From Vanilla planifolia (Eukaryota > Streptophyta > Magnoliopsida > Asparagales > Orchidaceae): a stretch of 64,000 nucleotides of DNA. A program made the translations under genes and the position numbers. The notes beneath the pieces were generated by a model that was not told where the DNA came from, did not search any database, and worked only from the letters and a program-made list of their open reading frames with translations. This document shows, piece by piece, positions 51,568 through 62,918 of the stretch (position 1 is its first letter; every line of letters begins with the position of its first letter). Location: assembly GCA_023846275.1 (NCBI GenBank), contig CM043870.1:10301527-10365526 (forward strand), written 5' to 3'.

Positions 51568-52530
51568 TCATTTTTTATTTATCCTAACCCACTCGTATCG
51601 TCCTTCCAATGGAACATCTTCATCGATGTCGAAATTGTACCTATAAGTTGCCAGCAGCAGCTAAATTACGAGTTACTCGATCGGCAGTTACCAGCGGTTT
51701 GGTAAGAAGGAAATAATTACCTCATAGCGAATCGCTTTTTTTCGGCATTCTCCATTGCGGCGAAGAACTCTTCGATTTCCGAAAGACACGGCATGGAAGA
51801 TTGAGGCGTGGATTGGAGCAATTGCCTTCCCACCGTCGACTCTAACTCGATTGGACATGAAACTTGAGCGCTGCACGGCCAGGACATCTCGCTTCTGAAA
51901 GAAGAAGAATTAAGATCCAATGACTTGAAAACTGAGATCAAGTTTTGTTAGACGTGGAACAAGACATGGGGAAAAAGAAGGAAACCTGTCTTGGCTGCAG
52001 TTCTCGTTGCACATGGAACTAACTATATCCTTGCAAGGCTGTAACCAAAAAAAAAAAAAAAAAAAAAAAAAAAAACGAGTCATTTGAATGATAATAATTA
52101 AATCTATATGAACGGAGTACAGATCCGAACCCACCGTCTCATCTGTTCTCGAAGACGGAAGTCGGATGTGTTCATGCTCTTCCAACGCATCACAGGACGA
52201 GATGCTGGAGCACCGCGACATCCTTTCCTGTTCTACACACTCGCGTCGTTTCCTGCGCGAATTCCGCGTAGATCGCGAGAGCCACTGCGTAATCACCAAG
52301 CTCCGGTTCCTCAGAGACATCTGCATCTCCGAAGCCCCCAATCTACTATCGGCCCCTTCCTCCCTCCGTCTCTTCGCACTCATGACTTCCCCCTCAGCCT
52401 CCACCGTCGCAGACGTCGAAGCCGCGGCAAGTGCCACTGTCATCGCCCTCGTTCTCACCCCAACCATCTGACTCGCCTCCATTACCGCCAGGTCATCGAT
52501 CCGCCTACACCTCCTCAGAAACCTAACCAT
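51568..52530 (-). CDS. KRP: Cyclin-dependent kinase inhibitor, KRP/ICK family, four exons
   Basis: Plant Kip-related proteins bind CDKA/cyclin D complexes in the nucleus and restrain the cell cycle. The gene reads leftward in four exons: 52,530-52,135 (396 nt), 52,038-51,986 (53), 51,894-51,721 (174) and 51,640-51,568 (73). All introns are GT-AG and phases agree, giving 231 residues and a TGA stop. The N-terminus resembles KRP openings, with VMEASQMVGVRTRA at residues 16-29. Basic clusters at about 53-56 and 92-96 may be nuclear signals. The conserved C-terminus has EIEEFFAAMENAEKKRF (189-205) and YNFD then PLEGRYEW (209-225), the CDK/cyclin-binding region, intact. The start was chosen because MVRFLRRCRR matches the family's usual MGKYMRK-type opening. 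An in-frame ATG at 52,638 would add 36 residues. No break was seen. The KRP paralogue number cannot be assigned. Confidence 0.93.
52047..52075. repeat. Run of 29 A (29 T on the gene strand) before KRP exon 2
   Basis: On the KRP sense strand this is an uninterrupted T run in intron 1, ending eight bases before exon 2 (GGTTACAG then the exon). It sits where a polypyrimidine tract is expected but is exceptionally long. Confidence 0.95.
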
Positions 52531-53260
52531 CTCCTTTCCTGCCAGAATTGTCGAAAAGCGAAGATGGGAAGAATTGGAGCAGTCGTCAGTTAAAAAGGCG
52601 GCATCTAGCGGTGTAAAACTTTCCTGCGATTCTGTCAACGGAGACGGACAGCCGTAACGGCGCCGTCAACCGGCTCTGGGCCGTCTGACCAGTAGGCGTT
52701 CCAGCGTGACACATGGAAGATAGGCAGGCATCCGCTGCACCGGGCATCTCCGGTTACTACCGGCCTCTGCCATTCGCCGCTCATGCATGAGGAGCGTAAT
52801 AATTGTACCGCCGATGAAATTATTACATTGCCCCTCAGTGAGATGAATGGCCAGGATATCGTCCGAGCAGCCGCCATCATAATCCGTCCTACAAAATTCT
52901 AGTGACAATTACCTTGGATGATCATACGGTCATTATATGGCCGTACTTCCCGAAGTTCACAGTAGGGGCATCTATCCGTCCATTTGTAGGCGAGGCAATT
53001 CAGGAAAAGGTCGAGCTTATTATTAAAAAAATGTTTGGAGCTAGCAGGATGCAATCATAGCAACGGTAGGGGGAATCTGCTTTATTCCATGACTTGATTC
53101 TTTTTCGTTTGGGTGGAATTCACGTACGGATTTGATCGGACGGATGGATATCGTCATTCATGAACGGATATGTGATCGGACGGTGCCAGCAAATTGGCGG
53201 CACATGCAAGGCAAGGCAAGTACATAAGGAGAGAGAATTTGTTGGACTTCTCATAATTCA
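52531..53260 (-). promoter_or_regulatory. KRP 5' leader and promoter region
   Basis: The CpG-richer island continues upstream of the KRP start to about 53,260, then drops to AT-rich sequence. A TATA-like ATATAATG (minus strand) lies at about 52,932-52,939, inside a 9-bp-arm inverted repeat (52,925-52,945), about 400 bases before the ATG. AACGG, the core of plant M-phase MSA elements, occurs at 52,637, 52,656, 53,062 and 53,163. An 11-base direct repeat TGATCGGACGG occurs at 53,133 and 53,173. The transcription start cannot be fixed, and the motif assignments are inference. Confidence 0.45.
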
Positions 53261-54125
53261 GTTATCTCCCCACGAAAATGTATCATTATTTAATGCTATC
53301 AGAAATTCTTAAGGCCACAATATGAGTACTTGTTTGTAATGCGACACTTGCGGAGTTGTTTGGCTTGAACGTGCTATTTTTCAGAAATAATTTAATAAAA
53401 AAATCTTATAAAAATAATTGTTAAAATGAATTTCGTTTAACTAATTCTAAAATAAAGTTTCTAAGATAGTTTGGAATATTTATTTGTACAACATAAAGCT
53501 AAGTTAAACATGAGAAGAGAGCAAATCTATCAAATAAATCTAAAAAATTAGTACTCATTAATTGGAATTTGTTGATGTCAAAAATTTGTAATTGATATTA
53601 TAGCTGTTTGGTTCGATTGATTTCTTTTAAGAACTAATTAAATTATAAATTGGGAAAGTAATAAAAATGAATGGGGACAAGATTTTATCCTGAAAACATT
53701 CTTTGAATGACTAAAAATAACATTCATCATATGTCTCAGAATTATTTTATTATCATTTTTTATGAATATAGATTTTCTTGAATAGTTGTAACATGAAATA
53801 AAAAAAGAAATGGAGTATTCTTTTCTTTTACCATAAGATAATCCATTTTTATATCAAAGAGTTCTTTTTATAAATGCAAAGAAGGCACTATACTATTCAA
53901 AACTAATCATGGGTTACCTCTTGAAATGACCCAATAATTAACTATTTTGAAATGTTATTGACTCTTCAAATTAGAACATTCATTATTTTTGTAACAAAGA
54001 AGGAAAGCCTCAAAAAAAATCATTGAATACCTCAATGAGGTCAAGTCATCAATCAATAACTAACTCACATTCATTTTTTATCAACTATCAATTATTAATA
54101 CTATTAGATTTAATAAAGATCAAAT
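53261..54125. other. AT-rich spacer, nothing recognised
   Basis: About 860 bases upstream of the KRP promoter with no recognised gene or repeat. The words GTTGTTTGG and CTGTTTGG occur near 53,356 and 53,605, but no terminal inverted repeat pair was found to support a transposon. Confidence 0.4.
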
Positions 54126-54740
54126 ACCATAAAATGAGGGGTGAATTATGATTTCAACAAAAGATCAAGCAACCAAGCTATAATTAAAACCTTATAATTC
54201 TATTTCAAATAATTATAAAAATAGCTATTGTAATGTTAAGCCAAATAAAAACAACAAAATAACTAGTAAATAAAAAATTATACAAGATGAATTTTTGAGT
54301 GATTTGGGGTAACTCATGCTTATATCTACCTCTACTAAACTAGATCGGGCTTCCAATAAACCACTCATCTCAATAACTCATAAAGTTAAAACCAATTACA
54401 AATAGTATTCCTCAGATAAGACACCAAAAGTAATGCAATAGTTTTAGTTAATATAAACATATTATACCTCTTTCATAACAAATCATACAATGATCTTATA
54501 TCCTTAAATCTTTTAACTAAAAATGGGACAAAACTAAGAGTATAAAATGTTACCAATGTGCTTCACACAAAAAATACCGTACAAATATAAAAGATTAATT
54601 ACTATAAGAAAATAGGAACTCTAACATAAGAATTGAAATTCATGTTGAACTCTTTACTTTTCTTTTGATTTTGTAATATGTTTTATTAACCAATTCTCTA
54701 TAAAATTCACTCTTATTTATATTAATGTGTGTCTCAATAT
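54126..54740 (+). repeat. LTR fragment, family D
   Basis: It opens ACCATAAAATGAGGGGTGAATTATG and carries ordered blocks TTGGGGTAACTCATGC, TATATCTACCTCTACTA, GGCTTCCAATAAACCACTC and ACACCAAAAGTAATGCAATAGTTTTAG. The last block is shared with 4,420-4,460. The layout is that of decayed plant Copia LTRs. Borders are approximate and no coding region adjoins it. Confidence 0.5.
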
Positions 54741-56201
<1,461 letters not shown>

Positions 56202-56851
56202 TGTTAACTATAAAAAAGGTAAAGGTATAACATTCTAACCTGTGTAATTATAGATACTTATGAGTACCATATCATTTAGCCAAGCCAAAAAGAACTTTTC
56301 TTCGAGACTCCAAGATCTACAAGTTGAGCCATCCAAATGGTGGAGTCTTCTAAGTTCATCCAATTCCAAGTACATGATCATTACTTTAAATAACATTCAC
56401 TATCTTCATAATCTAAAATTGCATAAACACAAAATTTCAAATATCTATTAGTAATTAAAACTTTGGTTTTGTGATTATCATCCTCAAAGATACGATAATC
56501 TCTCTTTGATGAATACAAAAACAAAGCTAGAAGAAAGATGTTATTATAAGGAACTAAGTAACACAAAAAAGAATGATGCTAAAATAAAATTGTGGAAAAG
56601 AAGCTATTTTTAATTTGTTTCAGCATTTTACTTCTATAAATACTACAAAATAATACACTGACATACATTATAGTATGAAAAGTCACTAACATACAGTTGA
56701 ATATATATAGCTACAATATTTCTAACTAACACTCATTGAATTTGTGCCTCCAATTATAGCAATAAGTATTAATAAACACATTATTCTAAAAAAGTTTAGC
56801 TACTAGCATAAGGCATATTAGTACTACATTATAGCAACCTGAATTTTAACA
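56202..56851 (-). repeat. 3' LTR of minus-strand Copia element
   Basis: About 650 bp bounded by TGTTAA at 56,202 and TTAACA at 56,846-56,851, a terminal inverted repeat. On the minus strand the right end follows a purine tract (AGGGGGAGGA at about 56,853-56,862) directly after the Copia RNase H end, as expected for a 3' LTR. The left border is inferred from the inverted repeat alone. No 5' LTR partner was found in the window. Confidence 0.6.
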
Positions 56852-59253
56852 TCCTCCCCCTAAAATCTTGAATTCTAACATTATGTCCCTCCTTTTTTAA
56901 TCTCTCAAAGGTGCTAAGCACTTTTAAGGTTAACCTAAGTCCAGTAAATGTTTTAGAGGGCAATGGCTTTGTTAAAATGTTAGTTAATTGGTCAAAAAAA
57001 GAAACAAAAATTAATTGAATATCATTCTTCTTAATATTTTTCCTGATAAAATGATACCCAATAATGTCAATGTTCTTAGTGTGAGCATGTCGAATATGTT
57101 TCTGTGTTAAACAAATCACCACGGCATTAAAATGTTTATAAAACATACACCATAATCTTCTAACTATTACTTAATCCACAAAACTTGTGTTATAGACTCA
57201 AAATAATATACTCATATTCAGTTATGGACAATGCAATGTAATTTTCTTATGATTAGCCCAAGAGATAAGAGAAACATTATTCAATTGATATTCTAAATAT
57301 TCTCTTTTTACCAATCCAACTCCCAACAAAGTCTACATCTATTTAAACAGTTAAATCAAATCTTTGCTCACACATGAGATATCATAATCCTAGTGATTTA
57401 GTTCCAATAAAATATTTGAAAATGCATTTCACAGCTTGGAGATGTGATCGTTTATGATTTACTTGAAACTTGGCATACAAACCAATATTAAATATTATAT
57501 ACGTTATATTACTGGTAAGGTAAACAATTAACCAATCATAACATTATACATTCTTATGCCAATAGTTTTTTTTGGCTTCATCCTTATCTAAATAGATACT
57601 TGTTCTTATAGGAATCTTTCTTTTCTTCATACTCTCAAATCTATATCATTTAAGAATGTCCAATAAATACTTAGTTTTCCTTCATTAGTTTACTTAACAT
57701 GGGGTTTTAGAAGGAACCTCAACTCACCCGTTATACTCATCTCAAACTTATTCTTCATTCGTTTAACAAAGTTTTCACACATCCTATCATATGTTGTTTC
57801 AAATACAATATCATATACATAAATATGATATACTAATTTATTTTAATTAGAATTCAAAATAAATAATATATGTCTATTTTTTTCTCTAACAAAACCATTT
57901 GAAATAAAAAAGCATGCATAGTCTTTCATACCACACTCTTGATTCTTGCATAAGTCCATAGAGAACTTTCTTGAGTTAGTAAACATGATCCAATTTGTCA
58001 TAAGCTTCAAATCTTAGGAAGTATTCTACATAAACTTCCTCATTAATGCATCCATTTTGAAAGACACCCTTGACATCCATTTGATATAGTTTAAAACCTT
58101 TGTGGCATGCATAAGTAAGTAATATTATAATTGCCTTTAAGGCATTCCATTAAAGCAAAGGCTTCTTCAAATCAAATCTCTCAATTTGGCTATAACCTTT
58201 TGTAACTAATCACACATTATGTCTAACTTCATATCCATTACACTCATTCTTAAACACTATTTAGTACCAATAATGGGTTAGTAAATAGGTCTATGTACTA
58301 AGTCTCATACTTCATTCCTTTAGAATTATCAAAACTCTTAATTCATTATAGTTATCCACTTTTATCACTAAATACTTCATTAATCAAGTTAGGTTCTAGA
58401 TAAGAAACTAATGATGAATGGTTGATTGAGCTTCTAGTTTTGACTCTATCTCCTATTTCTCTTATAATTAACTCTTTTGGATGATTCTTAGCAAACTTCT
58501 AATATTTAACACTTTTACTTTAATCTAATATTATTTTTTTTCTTTTCTTAGTTTTTTAGATAAGTCCATCCCCAAGGCTTAGCTCTTTTAATTTATTATA
58601 TTGATCAATTAATGGATGGCTATAAAAAAATTTTCAAAGTGTTCCCTCAAAATTTACATCAGTTGTCTCTTTTATAACTATGTTCCTTTTGTTATATACT
58701 CTATACGCTCAGTTATTCATAGAATATATTGAAAAGATTTCATCATCAGATTTTGTATCAAACTTATCTAAGTTATTTTTTACATTTTTTAACATAAAGT
58801 ACTCGCACCCAAACACAAGGAGGTATAAAATCTTTGGGTTCTTATTATACTAGATTTCCTATGAGAAAACATTAAACAATGAACTTCTAAGGATTCTATG
58901 CAAAACATAGAATGAAATGTTACTAACTTTAGTCCAAAAAATTTTGAGCACATTATACTCATTCAACATGCACCTTACCACATCTAATAATGACTTCTTC
59001 TTTCTCTTTACTATCCTATTTTATTTTAGGATCCTACATGAAGAGAAAGTATAATAAATGTCATAGAAATTATAAAATTTAGCAAATAATTCTTTTTTAA
59101 ACTCTCCATTATGATCACTTCTAATTGATGTAAGGACATGTCATGTTCCTTTTCTAACTTAGTAAATAAATGCACAAATTTCTCATAAGTTTCATTTTTC
59201 TCAAGACTAATATCCATATAAACATAGAATAATCATCCACCACAAAAAACTCA
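56852..59253 (-). mobile_element. Copia element: integrase core, reverse transcriptase and RNase H (3' part)
   Basis: Read from 59,253 down, broken minus frames follow Copia pol order. The integrase core begins with a CGG*LFYVYMDI-type segment (59,248-59,200). RT shows KLYQMDVKGVFQNG near 58,090-58,050 and EEVYVE. The catalytic box reads IYVYDIVFE at about 57,824-57,798, so the usual YVDD is damaged to YVYD. RNase H ends in an open frame (57,146-56,829) with HIDxxxHFIR-like wording (NIDIIGYHFIRKNI) and LTNILTKPLPSKTF. A polypurine tract and LTR follow. Stops and frameshifts inactivate it. The upstream part continues beyond a nested LTR at 61,455. Confidence 0.85.
59249..59253. other. Left target-site duplication of solo LTR C copy 1 (ACTCA)
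   Basis: ACTCA directly precedes the LTR's TG end. The right flank is ATTCA (61,455-61,459), four of five bases identical. The Copia integrase is interrupted at exactly this point, which supports a genuine insertion site. Confidence 0.7.
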
Positions 59254-59789
59254 TGTCAAACCCCCACCTAAAGCAATACCTCTAAATAATAAAATTATTA
59301 TCAGAGTGAGGACAAAGAACCAAACCCAAGGTGGGAAATCGACGATAAGACAAACACCAACACCCAAAATCCAAATTATATATATAAAGGCATGTTTTAA
59401 ATATTTAATCACACCAAAACTTTACTTCTCTCACACATCTCTTGAAAATGGCTCTTCTGTAGCAGTACCATTCTCATCTCTCGGTGTAGTGGTTTCATGA
59501 CCTGTGATGTAAGCACTAAATGAGATTTTACACATCTCAGTAGATAAATCCACATAGTTAACTCAATATAAATGAAAATACATACCATGAATAGTAGAGA
59601 TGAATCATATGCATAAAGAGAAAACCATACCAGATGTCATATATATAAGGTAATGCCAAATGAAAAAACCATAAAGAAATGCCAGTTCCTTATATAGTGT
59701 ATTATTACCGGGCCCAATTCCCTTTAATGCATTATCCTCTGGATCCAATCATCATCAATAAATGACCTCTAGCTGACATCCAACCAAGC

Positions 59790-60052
59790 ACATAACACTA
59801 GGTAGATATCTAATCCGAAGATCGATACCCTGCAACACATGTTGAGCCTAGTGCCACCAGGCAGGTATGGTACCATACCCTGTAACACATGCTGGGCCTG
59901 GTGTAAATCATCATGGAGTCATAGCACATAACACCAGGCAGATATCTGATCCGAAGATCGATACCCTACGACACACTCTGGGCCTGGTATAAACACTAGG
60001 CAGATATCTGATCCGAAGAGCGATACCCTGCAACACATGCTGGGCCTAATGG
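59790..60052. repeat. Tandem array of four units of about 63 bp inside LTR C copy 1
   Basis: Units begin near 59,790, 59,853, 59,925 and 59,988. The full unit reads through GGCAGATATCTGATCCGAAG, CGATACCCTGCAACACATG and CTGGGCCTGGTG. The second unit is shortened (about 50 bp) and is followed by a 22-base spacer containing TCATGGAGTC. Only a trace of this motif is visible in copy 2 at about 39,520-39,620. Confidence 0.85.
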
Positions 60053-60673
60053 TGAGGATAATGTTCTCTGGGAATCCCATTGTTTTATTTGTCATTTTCC
60101 AAACATCAATCCATGCCATATCAAAAGACCTTTCATGACATTGTTTCGTCTCTTTCTTTAGCATATTGTACGAAATTATTTTTTTCTATTTTAGTTGTCA
60201 TGCAAATGAAATAAACATCAACATATAGAACAACCAAAACACCATGTAACTGAAAGAAAATCATGTAAAACAAACACATAGTATTGTGCTACATCACAGG
60301 GTTAAGAATTTACCTACCTGAATTTGGTGTACCAAATTTTTTTTCCCACTTCTAATTTGTTTTCTTGATGTCTTACAAGGTCATGGTCACAAATTAAAAT
60401 ATGTTCATTAACAAAAAGTGCTTTCTAAAAAGCTTTCTCAAACAAACTCCCAAAATCGACTTACGCAGGCGTGGGGTTGGACCACCCGCGCCCAACGCTG
60501 TACCACCCACGCCGAAAAGCTTTCTAAAAGCTGTTCCCAAACATGAAAATTCCAAATTCTTACTTTCGACTATTTGTTCTTGCTGGTTTCCCGTCGCGTG
60601 GACCGGCAGCGCCCACGCGCCCGGTTCAGCGATGCGACCTAGTCCAAAGCCTGGATCGATTTTCTGTTATTAT

Positions 60674-60678
<5 letters not shown>

Positions 60679-60730
<52 letters not shown>
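60679..60730. repeat. CT microsatellite, 26 units
   Basis: An uninterrupted CT run inside the solo LTR. Confidence 0.96.
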
Positions 60731-60733
<3 letters not shown>

Positions 60734-61454
60734 GTGCATTCGACGAAACCGAAACCTTTCGCCGGCGCTGGACTGGCCAATTCACGCACTGAACCGGTCG
60801 ATTTCAGCTCGACTTCCACCCTCTCGGTCTCCGCCGCTCACCAGAAAACTTACATAACCCTAACAACGAATAAATTATTTCTTACCTTACAGAAATCTTC
60901 ACTGGTCATCACCGTCGCATGCCAGAATTCACGAAAATTCTCGCCGGCCGTTACTGTAGCGTGTCAGAACCTCGCTGAGCACGACGGCAGTTGTCGGAAA
61001 TCTTGCCCTCGCACTCCGGCAACCTCCCCGCAATCAGTGTTCATGCATAAATGCTTTTCAAAACGCACCCTGCTTCGGCTTTTATAACGCGGTCGGAACT
61101 GACTTGCCATGAACCGCATTTTTGCATAACACCCCTTCCCAACTTTTTATTTACACAAATATCTTCTGCCCGGAGAAATAAACCTGCGTCGAAATTCCCA
61201 AAATTGCATATATACCCAGCGCAACCAACAACTTTAAATTTACAAATATACCTTCCGCCAACATGAATTGAACTATGCTGAAATTTATAAAATTACAAAT
61301 ATATCCTCAATATTACAAATCTATCCCAAATCTTTAAAAATTCATAATTAAGTCATTAGAGTTTCGAAAATTACAAAATAAACACTGTTGAGCTCGTCTC
61401 AAAGAGCTCTTTCTCTAAAAATATAAAAATAAGGGAAGAACTAGGGCTGTTACA

Positions 61455-61750
61455 ATTCATATCTCTTACCTCCTAAGCATTGTCGATGGATCAGTTCAAA
61501 TAAGTCTAAATGGTGCAATTCTAAGATCTTTTTTATTGTTTTATTAATTAAACATATCTACAAACTTGATCATCACTACAATGAATATTAGATAAGCTTT
61601 TAAGTCATACTCAATAATTTTCTTAAGTCAAGATTTGCCTAGATGATATAATCTCCTATGTCATAATTCTAAATTATTGTCATGAGATATAAGACTTTTT
61701 AAGCCACTAAACTCAACCATGAAAAATTCAAAACATAAATGTTACTCTTC
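61455..61750 (-). mobile_element. Copia element, 5' part: pre-integrase domain, continued from 59,253
   Basis: Read on the minus strand, this has HRRLYHLGKS near 61,655, matching the Copia pre-integrase 'HRRLGH' zinc motif. A block resembling LIHRQCLGGKRYEL then runs up to the LTR border at 61,455. The next part of the integrase appears on the other side of the solo LTR at 59,248, so the two pieces are one element. Protease and gag are not found further upstream, where LTR C copy 3 begins. Confidence 0.75.
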
Positions 61751-61779
61751 CTATGTGCAATAACGAGTTCCAAACCTTT

Positions 61780-62298
61780 ATGCAAACTCTTCTCACCCTT
61801 TTCTATTCTTCCTTCAATAGTCGAGCCTCTCTCTTCCTTTCTCTCCTTATTTTTTCACTTTTGCTTCTTTTACTCAAGCACCAAACCACCACTTCACTCT
61901 AGCCAAAATCCCTTTTAATTGTATTCAAACTAAGGCATTAACATTAAATTTGTAAATTTTAATTTTTCCGTCCAACATTTGAAGAAATAATATTTTATCT
62001 TATTTTCTTTAATAAAAGATAACTAAATATTTAGATGTTCACAAATTCTAAAATCACTATCATTATATTTCTTATGAAGAGCTGTTTAAAAAAGTATACT
62101 CAAATAAATTGTTGAACTTTGTTTAAAATATTGGAACAATTCCAAAGATAAAATAATAATATTAAATTTTAATCAAACTCTTAATATTTCAAAAAAAAAC
62201 TTAATTTTATTTTATTGACATATTCATGATTACAATTGTATTGGCTTAATCTCATAACTTATAATAGATTGCACATAACAAAATTTTAAGATATTACA
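61780..62298 (-). repeat. LTR, family C, copy 3 (truncated 5' part)
   Basis: On the minus strand it begins TGTAATATCTTAAAATTTTG at 62,298. Within the first 60 bases it matches copy 2 (40,967 downward) closely, including TTATGAGATTAAG. It then shares a CT-rich stretch (61,790-61,870 against about 40,490-40,570) and a CATTTAAACC/CATTAACATT-type block. It stops near 61,780, where Copia sequence begins. Confidence 0.55.
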
Positions 62299-62831
62299 TA
62301 AAATAATAAATATTTTTTTTAGCTTTCAAATATACCAGAGTTGTTGAATTATATATCACCTAATAAAGTAAAATGGATAAAATATTGCAAGTATATAAAA
62401 TACACTTTACTCTTATTTTTTAGATTGGATTTATTTCAATTAACTTAATATCACCCAAGCCATATAAAACCATCTAAATGTCAAAGGTAGTTGAGATTAT
62501 AGTTAAATAAATTAGTTCTTCTATAATTTGATGAAATGAAATTGCATAAAGTCATATAAATCACTTGAATGACATAATTTGTAAGGTTTGATATGTTATC
62601 GAAGGAAAATTCATGAAAAAGAGATTTAAACAAGAGAGGGGTCAAAGCTTCCATGTGATATTGTTGGTACATGATCCAAGAACTGTTGGCTTGAAACATA
62701 TTGAAAAGTTTCTTTTGAAGTTATTCCCAAACAAAACCTGGACCAATTTTGGCCCATGACTGGCCGATCTAATTCTTTGAAAAACCATATTCTTTATTTT
62801 GATTATTATCTTTAATTCTAAAATAACCATA

Positions 62832-62834
<3 letters not shown>
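62299..62834. other. AT-rich spacer, nothing recognised
   Basis: Open frames at 62,481-62,699 and 62,642-62,962 (-) show no family. The latter runs through the AT microsatellite. Confidence 0.35.

Positions 62835-62916
<82 letters not shown>
62835..62916. repeat. AT microsatellite, 82 bp
   Basis: An uninterrupted AT dinucleotide run. Confidence 0.97.

Positions 62917-62918
<2 letters not shown>

Larger units (their letters stand above)
59254..61454 (-). repeat. Solo LTR, family C, copy 1 (Tekay/Del-type Gypsy)
   Basis: 2,201 bp. On the minus strand it starts TGTAACAGCCCTAG at 61,454 and ends GGGTTTGACA at 59,254, terminal sequences typical of Tekay/Del-type Gypsy LTRs. It interrupts the integrase of a minus-strand Copia element and is flanked by ACTCA and ATTCA. 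No internal region follows, so it is a solo LTR left by recombination. It contains a 63-bp tandem array (59,790-60,052) and a CT microsatellite (60,679-60,730), and retains many CpGs and GC-rich blocks, suggesting it is younger than the other repeats. A 228-codon open frame inside is LTR sequence, not a gene. Confidence 0.82.

Noticed and set aside
51355-51705. 116-codon plus-strand open frame
   Set aside because: It overlaps KRP exon 4 and its intron on the opposite strand, has no known motif, and is a by-product of the GC-richer island.
52108-52593. 161- and 101-codon plus-strand open frames
   Set aside because: Both are antisense to KRP exon 1, which has strong family motifs and consistent splicing on the minus strand.
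51910-52638. Single unspliced 242-codon minus-strand frame
   Set aside because: It reads through two introns. The splice sites and the conserved C-terminus in later exons show the spliced model is correct.
53340-53640. Possible MITE from the TTGTTTGG and CTGTTTGG words
   Set aside because: The words are in the same orientation, and no terminal inverted repeat or target duplication was found.
59919-60164. 81-codon minus-strand frame with repeated peptide
   Set aside because: The repetition comes from the 63-bp tandem array in the LTR.
60401-61087. 228-codon plus-strand open frame with Ser/Leu repeats
   Set aside because: It lies entirely inside the solo LTR, on the strand opposite the LTR, and runs through a CT microsatellite.
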